A stretch of 50,583 nt of DNA, taken from assembly GCA_027578815.1 (NCBI GenBank), contig JANBTH010000034.1, forward strand, positions 1 through 50,583, written 5' to 3'. A program made the position numbers and the translations under genes. The notes under the pieces are model-generated. The model did not search any database. It saw nothing but the letters and a program-made list of their open reading frames with translations, and was not told the DNA's origin. Positions 10,836 through 19,718 of the stretch are shown one piece after another. The DNA is from Coemansia sp. RSA 1804. Taxonomy: Eukaryota > Kickxellomycota > Kickxellomycetes > Kickxellales > Kickxellaceae. Every line of letters begins with the position of its first letter. The first letter of the stretch is position 1.

Positions 10836-11181
10836 CTCTAATGCTCGCAAGATAAGTAAGAAAAAAGAAAGAAATAATCGGCTTTATAGACTACTGACAT
10901 TTTTTCCAGATAAAATGAATGAAAAGCAGCAGCGTAATTCTAGAACTGATGTGATCAGTAGCTGTACTGACATGAGTATGGGCAAAAAACTGGACATTAA
11001 AGGTTGAGCTTGCGTTTAAAAGAAGCCAATTCGAATGATTTCATATCCACAACACAACGCAACATAACGCAAATACATCGTGCTAAAAGCTTGTTGTAGA
11101 ATAGTAGTGGTTCAAACCAAAACGGGAAAGTACAATGCCTAGGAAAGAAGTGCTCTACAAGCAGAGAAAACACGGAGGGCT
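10836..11181. other. Intergenic spacer between two minus-strand genes
   Basis: This spacer holds the promoter and 5' UTR of the PLP2-type gene and the 3' UTR of EMC3. It is AT-rich. A short ATG-containing stretch near 10896 could form a tiny 5' exon, but this is unproven. Confidence 0.4.
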
Positions 11182-12006
11182 TCACTTGCGCGTGGATTTA
11201 AAGATCCGTGCCTGCTTTCCATACTTGACAAGCACGCGCTGCTCAATGTTCTCGAGATCCCACTCGTGGTAGATGATAGACAGGTTGTCCTTCATGCCAA
11301 GGAACTGCTTGTTAAAGTCCTGGGGCTGACCCGGCTGCTGGCCCATGGCACCCATTGTGCTCATAGCGGTCATATCGCGGGTCCCGTCAGCAGAGTTTTC
11401 GCCGCCCAGGAGAAGAGCAAACACGCCACGCAGTCCAAAAAGATTGATAAAGTACCAAGAGATTGACGAAACCCATCTGACGTCCATGTTTGGCGTCATA
11501 ATGCCCGACTGCAGCATCTGCTTGAAACGCAGGCCAAGCGGAAACGGGAGCTTGATCAGGATGAAGCCAGAGAAAAAGAACTGGATCCAGCCCATGATCA
11601 GCGTTTGCGGAATAATGCCCATCATCTGCTTCTTCATGCCATCCATCATCGCCTCCATGTTTTTCGGGTCGGCCATAAGATCCGTTGGGCTCTTTTCCTT
11701 GCTGGTCTTGTCCTTCAGATACGTGCCGTCCTCGTATGCCTGACACAGGTACTTTTTGCGCTCAATAAACGCCGCCGTCGGTATGTACGGGTTGTTCTGT
11801 GCAAGCGTGTGGCCGCGCATAAGCGCCTTGCCCTGCCGGATCTCCTTGATGTCGGGCTTTGCCGGTTGTCCGGTCATCAGAATCGTAAGCTGGTGTCTGA
11901 AGACTCCAACCAGCACCATTATCACCGTGATTGGAAACAGCACCCAATTGCGGATGGCCGGATCCAAGAACATTGTCTGGTCTGTGCTCTCTATCAGGCC
12001 GCCCAT
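11182..12006 (-). CDS. EMC3: ER membrane protein complex subunit 3
   Basis: Start ATG at 12006, 274 residues. LDPAIRNWVLFPI near residue 15 is the EMC3 N-terminal signature, placed just before the first membrane segment (about 20-40). GHTLAQNNPYIP and ERKKYLCQAYEDG follow in the cytosolic part. A second membrane segment (IMGWIQFFFSGFILIKLPFP) and a third (SSISWYFINLFGLRGVFALLL) complete the Oxa1/YidC/Alb3-like insertase core. The Met-rich cytosolic loop (MEAMMDGMKKQMMG) fits the family. The C-terminal part, NLSIIYHEWDLENIEQRVL, is also typical. EMC3 forms the insertion groove of the EMC, which places tail-anchored and some multipass proteins in the ER membrane. There are no introns. The gene is divergent from the 4E-T-like gene, sharing a promoter region of about 610 bases. 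Confidence 0.95.
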   Translation of the reverse strand: MGGLIESTDQTMFLDPAIRNWVLFPITVIMVLVGVFRHQLTILMTGQPAKPDIKEIRQGKALMRGHTLAQNNPYIPTAAFIERKKYLCQAYEDGTYLKDKTSKEKSPTDLMADPKNMEAMMDGMKKQMMGIIPQTLIMGWIQFFFSGFILIKLPFPLGLRFKQMLQSGIMTPNMDVRWVSSISWYFINLFGLRGVFALLLGGENSADGTRDMTAMSTMGAMGQQPGQPQDFNKQFLGMKDNLSIIYHEWDLENIEQRVLVKYGKQARIFKSTRK

Positions 12007-12617
12007 CCTTTGGAACAAGAATGTGCAAGGGTCCGTTTACAGATGCGTAAGCAGGCAGGCAGATCGAAAGAGAAGCGTTGAAAATGCGGCAGATTTGCGC
12101 TACCAAAAGAGTAAAGGTAAATAAAGGAAATTCGAATCAAACGCTAATGACACAACAAAGCAGAAAACAAAAAGATGAAAATCGAGTAAAGGGAGGCTTG
12201 ATCAGCTTGCACAGAGAAACAGACACAGAGCATCAATCTCATGAGAGGTCAGCCTAAAAAATTCCCTTGGAAAATAATTTCGCTTTCCTTACTCACTACC
12301 ACTACTTATTTCTTTCTCCAAAGAGTTCTGAATTTACCATTATTCCAACAGCTCGCATCCACAATAGCTTTTTTATTATTAAAAACACCTCTTCTGCACT
12401 CACACCACATTCTACTCTCGCTTGGCCTTGTATCTTCGAGAAACACTTTTAGCCAGTGTACACAGTATTTATCCAGAGTCTCTATTACTCGCAGAGCAAA
12501 CCCAAGGAGAAGCGCACTTTTTCTGCTCTATATCTTTTGGCAATCGGCCGGGTCTTGTAGCAATATCATATTTAGGACATAAATACTATAAACGCTAGAG
12601 AGCGTCCCGGCTTGGAA
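12007..12617. other. Divergent promoter region EMC3 / 4E-T-like gene
   Basis: AT-rich 611-base region between two head-to-head genes. TATA-like sequence (ATAAATACTATAAAC) occurs at about 12578-12594, near the plus-strand start. I see no gene in it. Confidence 0.45.
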
Positions 12618-15600
12618 ATGCAGAGCCAACTGCCTCCGCAGGCCGCTGTTGGAGCTGGCTCTGAGGGAGAACTTTTACCATCATCTGGAAATTGGCCAGA
12701 CTCGAATGGCGAATTAGTCGCAACAGCCACCGACAACATACCCCCACTGCCTGGGTTTGAGCAACGACAGGAGCCTATTGTACGATACACTATCGAAGAG
12801 CTGCTGCTTTTGCGGGATACCTGTTCTAGCCAGATACCAATCGACCTTTCGCCATTTACACCGCTGAGGCAAGTTCCTTGGAGTTGTTTTTGTTCTTTGA
12901 TATATCCATGTCGTGTGTCTGTCTGTTTGTCTGTCTGTGTGGTTGTGTTTCTTCTTTTGTTGCAGTGTTTGATTAGAGATGCTATCGGTGTGCTCTATGC
13001 ACTTCATTGTCATATCCGTGTTCAGACTTCTAACAATTCTGCTTTTTTGTGCTGTCTATTTGTATATACAAATGTAGACTGGGGTCACAGGTCAAGTCCT
13101 CTGAACCTTCTCAAGGTCTACGCAGCGGAAAGAAGGTTATTGCAACGAACCCGTTCATGGGTTTGGAACACATCCCACGATCACACAAAGGTAAGCAGCA
13201 TTCCCTTTCTTTTCACATATATGATTGTCGCGGCAACCATGTTCGTATAGGCTGAGAGTTCATCTATAAAATCTTAACCAGCAACCGCAAGCATCTATTG
13301 TTTTTTCTTTTTTGTATTTCCACGACAGCTGTAGATGCATACCAACTATCCCAGAAAGCGGGAGGATCCTCTCATCAGTCTCGTGGGCAACAGACCAACA
13401 TGAATCGTGTGGCCGGTGTATCCAGAGGAGCAGGAAGAAGCCAAAGCCTCGCATCGGCTGATGGCACCTTTGACGAACACCATCGGAATGGTGGGGCCAG
13501 CACCAGAGGAGCCGGCGCGTACTCCAACACCATGCCGCCGAGAGATGGGCATGGCAAAGCAGGAGGAGCCAGCCATACAGCTCCTCGCCACCACAGCAGC
13601 AGTCACGACGGGAACCGCGCAGGCGGAGCGTTATCGTGGCGATCCAGCACCCCGAACAGAGCATCATCAAGCAACATGCATTCCGTTGCCGATACTCGTG
13701 GCAATTCCACAGCCATCGATGCAGCAGGGCAGCCAGAGTGGATGGACAGCGATATGATATACGATGAGTCCCTGAGCGCTCAGAGAATGCAAGACATGGA
13801 GGACTGGAAGCGACGTATGAAAGAAACCACTGGTGCACATCACGGCCAGAGCGTGCAGAGCAATGAGCTGCTCTCACAGTCACCACAGCACATCTTGTCG
13901 GATGACGCTAATAATGGTCCTGCGCGTGGATCGCGATTCCTGCGACTGTTTTCAGAAAACCCTTCACAGCAAGATGTCATTGGTATTCAACCAGACGGCG
14001 GTAATATGCAAGCACAGAACAATGCTTACTACAACGGCGCTGCTGGTGCTGGTGCTGCTTCCGTCTATGCAAACGGGATGGCGATGGGTAGCATCGAGGC
14101 ACAGACACAGTATGGACAAGGTGTAAACGGATCCGGTGACCAGATTTCAAAGCTATTCAAGGTCCTTGGCGATCGGATTAGCGTCAATGGCACTCAGTCG
14201 GCCGAATGGAATGCTGCACAAAATCCTGCAAATATGCTTGGCGATAGGCAACCGATGACTGCGGCTGATGTAATCGCCGCGCAGAACCAGAACTTGGCAC
14301 CACCGATGGTGACAATGCATCCTGGCGATCTGTCAGCCATGTCACATCCACAGCGCACGACGTCATCCGGAATTAGAGCCGAGCCAAAGAAACCGCTTTC
14401 TCCCGCCAGCAGCATAAGCCAGCAAACAGAGTCTGTGGTTTCTGGGGCACATCGCCTCAAGACGGCAAGCCCGGCGCCCATCAACGAGGCACTGCGGGGC
14501 ATTGTTCCCACATCGGTGTTCCGTAAGAGCGTGCAGAATAGTAGCGGGTACGCTTCTTCGGCGAACGGCAGTGGCAGTAGCAGTGGCAGATATAATCAGC
14601 AGCAGCAACACCAGCAACAGCAACAGCAACACCAGCAGCAGCAACGTTCTGATAGCATAACATCGTCACGCTCAGGAACGCCCGCAAAGAGTCTGCCACA
14701 GTGGCTTGTTGAGCTTTCGCGAGGCCGCTCAGCATCGCCGACAAACAATCAGATGCCAACAGACCAAGCAGCTCCTGCAACCAGTCAGCCGCCTGTGCAC
14801 ACCGAATCGCGTGGGCCGCAGGATATGGTGGATGCGCTTGAGCGGGAGTTTCCTTCACTCGGGATCAGACCGCAGAACACGGACAACCAGTCTATATCGT
14901 CTCTGTCGGTCCAGGCGTCTGTTGGCGCGCCCAGCGAGGGAACCGGAGGCGATTCGTCTATGCGTCACAGCACAATTGAGACACGCGAACAGGAAAGTCC
15001 TCCTCAAGCCAGCAACGCTGCCAATCATGCAACACAGCTAGGCGACGGAGGCATCAGCTACCAGATGCCGCTGCCAGACGTAGTCACTTCAGGGCCAGGG
15101 ACAACTAGAGACATTGCAGCCACAGCAGCGCCCAGGATCAGCCAGGTTGCCGAGGCAGCGGCGATCCGGAACTCTGGCTCAATGACATCGCCGGATCCGA
15201 TGCACATGCACGTGCTTCCACCGCAGGCGATGATGGACATGCCGCCGCCTCCGCCGCCGCACATGATGATGCCAGACGGTACCGTGGTTCCTGGAATGGT
15301 GCCCCATCCGTCGCTCATGGGCGCTGGGCAGATGCCGCCGATGGGAATGATGCCGCCGCACCACGCAATGGGCTTCCATCCGAACATGATGTTTGGGATG
15401 ATGCCGCCGCCCATGCATCCAGGCATGTTTGGCAGTATGCCGCCAGCCAATATGCCCATGTCTGTTGGGCAGATGAGCGGGATCCCAGGCCCAACTACCG
15501 AGCACCAGCAGCAGATGATCAAGATGATGATGATGTCTGACATGCCTCCTGGAATGATCTATGGCCCGATGGGTAGTGGTGCGCCGCAGCCGCAGCCGCA

Positions 15601-15778
15601 GCCGCAGCCGCAGCAGCAGCAACAGCAGCAACAGCAAATGCCGCCGCTTCAGCAGCATATGCCTGCTCACCCTGCAACGAATGGACACATGTACTCTGCT
15701 GCCATGGTTCAACAGGCACCACCAGCATTCCACCACCATCAGCAGCAGCAGCAGCAGCACCAATCTTATGAGCCGTAG
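12618..15778 (+). CDS. eIF4E-binding protein, 4E-T/EIF4ENIF1-like (three exons)
   Basis: Exons 12618-12868, 13078-13190 and 13329-15778 join in frame to give 937 residues. Intron 1 begins with GC (GAG|GCAAGT) rather than GT; intron 2 is ordinary GTAAGC...ACAG. Residues 57-63 (YTIEELL, continuing LLLRD) fit the canonical eIF4E-binding motif Y-x4-L-hydrophobic, close to the N terminus as in metazoan 4E-T. Other 4E-T-like points are GSRFLRLFSENP (about 322) and GIVPTSVFRK, which recall short conserved 4E-T segments; I compare these from memory. The rest is disordered: Gln/His runs, Ser-rich stretches and a Pro/Met/His/Gln-rich C-terminal third. 4E-T represses translation and links eIF4E to decay factors in P-bodies; a similar cytoplasmic role is inferred. 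The binding motif is clear; orthology is less certain. Confidence 0.72.
12869..13077 (+). other. Non-canonical GC-AG intron
   Basis: Intron 1 of the 4E-T-like gene starts GCAAGT after CTGAG and ends AATGTAG. A CTAAC branch-like site (TTCTAACA) lies near 13029. Joining restores ...TPLR then LGSQVKSS in frame. No GT donor nearby keeps the frame as well. The exon-side AG and the following AAGT compensate for the C at position 2. Confidence 0.7.
14597..14645 (+). repeat. CAG/CAA/CAC tract encoding Gln/His
   Basis: Imperfect trinucleotide repeat inside exon 3 of the 4E-T-like gene, encoding a Gln-rich run with interspersed His. A second CAG/CCG tract (15583-15637) in the same exon encodes alternating Pro-Gln and then poly-Gln. 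Confidence 0.85.
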
Positions 15779-16172
15779 TTTTTCTAGGATGTTCTAGTGT
15801 GCTATTGCTGCTACCTCTGTTCTTTAGCTTCCATGCCTCTTTAGCTTATTCTTTTTATACCATTCATTCATTCCATCTCATCTATAATGTGCAAAAGAAA
15901 TAATGGTTCCGCTGAGTATCAAAGGATATGACTGGAACTTTTTATGTTTTTTGTTGCTTTTAGTCTTACAATTTATTTAAAGTTTATGCAAACATAGAAA
16001 AGGTAGCGTTGGCTTTTGTTGGTACAGAATATTAGGATGTGTTTGGTTTAGCCGAGATGCTTTTGATGTACAGCAACACATAACTCGCTCACTCTCCGTC
16101 TAGACATATGCTGCGCGATTCGGCCCATCTACGTGTGGGCGCACAGAAAGGGAATAGAAAGGACAGCTGCAA
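15779..16172. other. Convergent 3' spacer
   Basis: The gap between the 4E-T-like stop (+) and the Ser-rich hypothetical stop (-) is AT-rich and presumably UTR. No gene is seen. Confidence 0.5.
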
Positions 16173-17531
16173 TTAAAGCTGGTTGCATAGCGGAGACCGT
16201 GGCCTGTTGGTGCCGGTAGGCAGTGGAGGCGGAAGAAGACCGGTCTCGCGTATGTGGTCCTCGAAGAGCTGGCGACGAGGATTGGGTTCTTGCAGACGGT
16301 TCTTGAGCGGACATACGATTTTATCACTGGCCATCATGCTCTGCTCGGTCGCAAGCATTACGAGCGACTGGTGCGGTGTGCGGAAACGCGTTGGCACGCG
16401 CACATCGCCCAGCTGGGCGTAGAAGTGGCCCCACGACCCGGCGCGCTCGCTTGAGGCCTCGTCCAGTGGCCAGCAGACGCCCAGCTCGTCCGCCATGGGC
16501 GGAACAGCGCCTGCTGCCTCTGCTTCTGCCGGTGGCTGGCTGTTGCTGTTGCTGTTGCTATTGCTGGCGGTGTCGTTTTCGGCATCGCCGTCACTCACAC
16601 TGGCAGTGAGAGTGCTTCCAGAGCTGATGGACACGTTTCGCCGTTCCTGGATAAAGCTGGTGCCAGACCAAGCGCGCGTGGACACGCCACGCCAGAACCC
16701 GCTGGTGGCCCACATTTCTATAAGACTTGACTTTGTGCTCAGCACAGGCTGGCTCTCGCTGCTGCTGCTGCTGCTGCTGCTGCTATTGCCATCCATTGAG
16801 TACAGCAGCTCAGCTGTCCCTGCATCGTCGGCAGCAGATGCGTCTGCATCGTCTGATGCAAGGGTTTCTGAAGACTCGGTCGAGTTAAGCGAGGAGGAGA
16901 TGTTGCTGTTGGCACGCAGCTGCTCATCGTCGACATCAGCAAAAGTAACAATAGAAACTCCCAGCGCACTACCGGCGCTTGTGGGCCGTGCTGCCAGCGT
17001 TCTGTAGTTGCTGGCCTTGACTGCGTCCAAGAGACCCAGTTTGACACGATTGCACAGCAGTGCGTTGATTGCAGCAATGGACTCTGCGCCTGGAAGCTGC
17101 AACTCACGAAGCGCCTCTACAAACGCAGCACGATGTGCCTCAAGTCCTGCAGGCTTATTCTGTAACACGGCAATCTTTGCTTCGGGTCTGCACGTTTCTG
17201 CATCTAAATCACTAGGCAATAAGGATTTTGCAGAGCACAGAACACTGCGGAGCATCTCCAGTGTCCGCTCATGGCTACTGCCATTATTGCATCCATTGCT
17301 ACCAGTGCTGCGCGTAGCCGATGTGGTTGTGGTTGTGGTTGTTTGGCTGGGGATGCTTCGGGTGTAATGCAGTAGCGATTGTGAGCCGGGATGCCGCGGC
17401 AGATGTGTCTTCCGTGTCGCATGCTTTTCTGTCTGCCATGTCGGCTTGTTGTAGGCCACAACCCCGCTGAGTTCGGCAATGGGCTCCGCATGCAATCGGG
17501 ACGACCGCTGGTGTGGCAGGGCAAGATACAT
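16173..17531 (-). CDS. Hypothetical Ser-rich protein
   Basis: I do not recognise this 452-residue protein, which starts at ATG 17531. The first 90 residues are basic and Thr/Ser-rich, with a seven-Thr run. Residues about 90-185 look folded and helical (TLEMLRSVLCSAKSLLP, then EALRELQLPGAESIAAINALL). A disordered middle carries a nine-Ser run encoded by GCT/AGC repeats, acidic DDADASAADD, and alternating Asn-Ser. The C-terminal part contains GVCWPLDEASSERAGSWGHF and ends RRQLFEDHIRETGLLPPPLP. There is no signal peptide or membrane segment. The good codon structure and Trp-containing islands support a real gene. The folded central helices and the C-terminal island are the best queries for a profile search. 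Confidence 0.6.
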   Translation of the reverse strand: MYLALPHQRSSRLHAEPIAELSGVVAYNKPTWQTEKHATRKTHLPRHPGSQSLLHYTRSIPSQTTTTTTTSATRSTGSNGCNNGSSHERTLEMLRSVLCSAKSLLPSDLDAETCRPEAKIAVLQNKPAGLEAHRAAFVEALRELQLPGAESIAAINALLCNRVKLGLLDAVKASNYRTLAARPTSAGSALGVSIVTFADVDDEQLRANSNISSSLNSTESSETLASDDADASAADDAGTAELLYSMDGNSSSSSSSSSESQPVLSTKSSLIEMWATSGFWRGVSTRAWSGTSFIQERRNVSISSGSTLTASVSDGDAENDTASNSNSNSNSQPPAEAEAAGAVPPMADELGVCWPLDEASSERAGSWGHFYAQLGDVRVPTRFRTPHQSLVMLATEQSMMASDKIVCPLKNRLQEPNPRRQLFEDHIRETGLLPPPLPTGTNRPRSPLCNQL

Positions 17532-19718
17532 GTGTTTTACAGTGTGTAGTTCGTGTATGTGTGTATACGAAAGTGGAGGAGAAGAAAAGGAAAAGAAAGC
17601 TTTTTTTGCTCATGAAAAGCTGGCTTTGCAATTCACAACAAAATTTGGAGAGAAAAAGAAAAGAAAGCCGGTGCTAAATGGCTTGGACGAAGAGTGGGGA
17701 ACGGCGATGTCTAGCTATTAAAGTCATACAAGGCGCAGCCCTTTTCAAGAAGAATAGGTTGTTGTTTTCCATGCAAGACACAAAGAGAACAACAACAAAA
17801 AAGCAAAGCAGAAGCAAATAAAAAGAATAAACAATAGACAAAAAGAAAGAAAAAGAATTGAAGGCAGAACTCGTGGCAATCACGACTAACTAAACGATGG
17901 CCGCGATGATAGATGACGCAGAGCAAAAAAGTTAATTAGTTGGCGAGTCCCTTCCGGCTCAACAATTATCTGAATGTTTTTTGCTGAATGATGCTGTTGA
18001 TTAAACGAGGATAAAGCAGAAGAATGAGTGAGCGAGTGCAAGATGGATAATGGATAGCCACTGATGGCGGGGTGTGAGAAAAAAGAAATAGCAAATAAAG
18101 ATATTAGAGATTGATCTAGAGCCAGGGTAGCAGATGGATAGCAAATGTGCGGTGGTTTTATTTTTTCCTTCCTTCTTGAAAGAGAGAGAAAAAGAAGCGT
18201 CCAGAGCAGACAGCAGTCTTGGGCGCTTCGGAACGGCGGAACTGGATTCCGCGTATTTATATGACTTTCGCCTTTCCATGTGTGCTGTCTCTTCCGAACA
18301 TGACTCGCAAGTCAGACAGGACAGCGATTGCGGCAACGCCATTGGCTTGCCAGCCATGCAGCTCTCCCCCCCCCCGCGCTTGCCTTTCCTATGCAAATAC
18401 CGGCCGGCCAAACACGGGTGGGGGATTTTGGTGCCGCCTGCTTGCTGCTCCTGCTGGCCTTGTGGCTTTTGACTCTGACAGGTCATTGCCGCAGCTGCAC
18501 ATCATCCTCAATATCCTCCTTTTTACTTCTTTCTTTACTTTTCTAGTCATGACGTGACACCCGCTCACAAGCAGCTCTTTTTTCTTTTGCTGCTTGCTAT
18601 TTTGGGCGAGTGGCGGTCTTCACGGGTTCACAGGATGGCCATGGCTACCGCATAAATTACATGTCATTAAAGCGGGTGCGCAAAATGGCCTTTCCTTTCT
18701 TCCCGCATTTCTTTCTCACTGCCGCCGCGGACGACACTTTTGCTTGCAGAATTGCCCCGTATGTCTGGAGCGATTGTTGTGCTTCCGTGTTCTTTTGACT
18801 GATGCCAGCGCAATGCAAGGGCTAAATGGGCGGCGCTGTCTGGCAGAGGGAGAGCCACAGCATCGCTCCAGCACACGAACAGGATAGTGGGGGGAAAAGA
18901 AGAGGGAATTCGTTTTATCTTCTTCAATCACCTTTAATCGGCCGCTACGGGCTGAATTGCGGGAGTAGACATGAAAAGGGGGCGGAGACAGAACATGGCT
19001 GCAATTCATAAATCGATGCGCGCCCTTTCCATTTCCCGTTTCCCTCTGGTATCACAAAGCGCTTCCAGCATCTCTTCTGCCCTCTTTGCATTTTGACTCA
19101 CTCGCCCATTCCCACTCCACTTCACTCCACTCCACTTCTCTCATGTGGTGGACGTGCATGCAGTAAAAGATAGACTGAAAATCACTCACCCGCCCAACCT
19201 CATCATATCTCCCTTGTTTCATCAGCGAAATCGATGGGGCAAAAAGCCTCAAAAGAAGTGAAAGTTCGACATGCGTCATCAGGCGTCAACGCGGATCAAA
19301 TCTAGCAATCTCAGCTTGGCATGTGTTTTACTTTTTTTTTGTCAATCAACGCCTCCTTCCTTTTTCGTTTCCTGCTTTTCTTATTAACTAGTTTATTCAT
19401 TCTTTGCTTTTTTGTTCTCTTCATTTATCTCCGAGTTCAACAACGCATAACAATAGCATCTTTATTTGCATTTGTTTGTTTATTTCCCTCTGTACAAGCA
19501 CAGATATCTGCATTGTCGCTAGCCTCATTACTGCCTTTCCTCTTCCATTGCTCCCAGCCACAGCAACAGCAGCCAGCGTCATCACCACTGCCTTCAGAGA
19601 AAGCACTGTTTAAAAGGTTCTTTTTTCTACACGTGCCTTGCTCTTTAGTTAAACACGATAACCCGGATACAGCTTATTCATTGATTCCGAAAGAACAGCT
19701 AATTGGTTGCGCTGTGAT
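17532..19718. other. Long divergent intergenic region, no gene seen
   Basis: Almost 2.2 kb between the Ser-rich hypothetical (-) and the CC2D1 homologue (+). It contains AT-rich blocks, a C11-type homopolymer near 18367 and pyrimidine-rich sequence approaching 19700. Open frames are short and compositionally poor. The ATAACAG at 19728-19734 could be a splice acceptor, so a small 5' exon of the CC2D1 gene may lie in here. I cannot identify any RNA gene. Confidence 0.4.
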
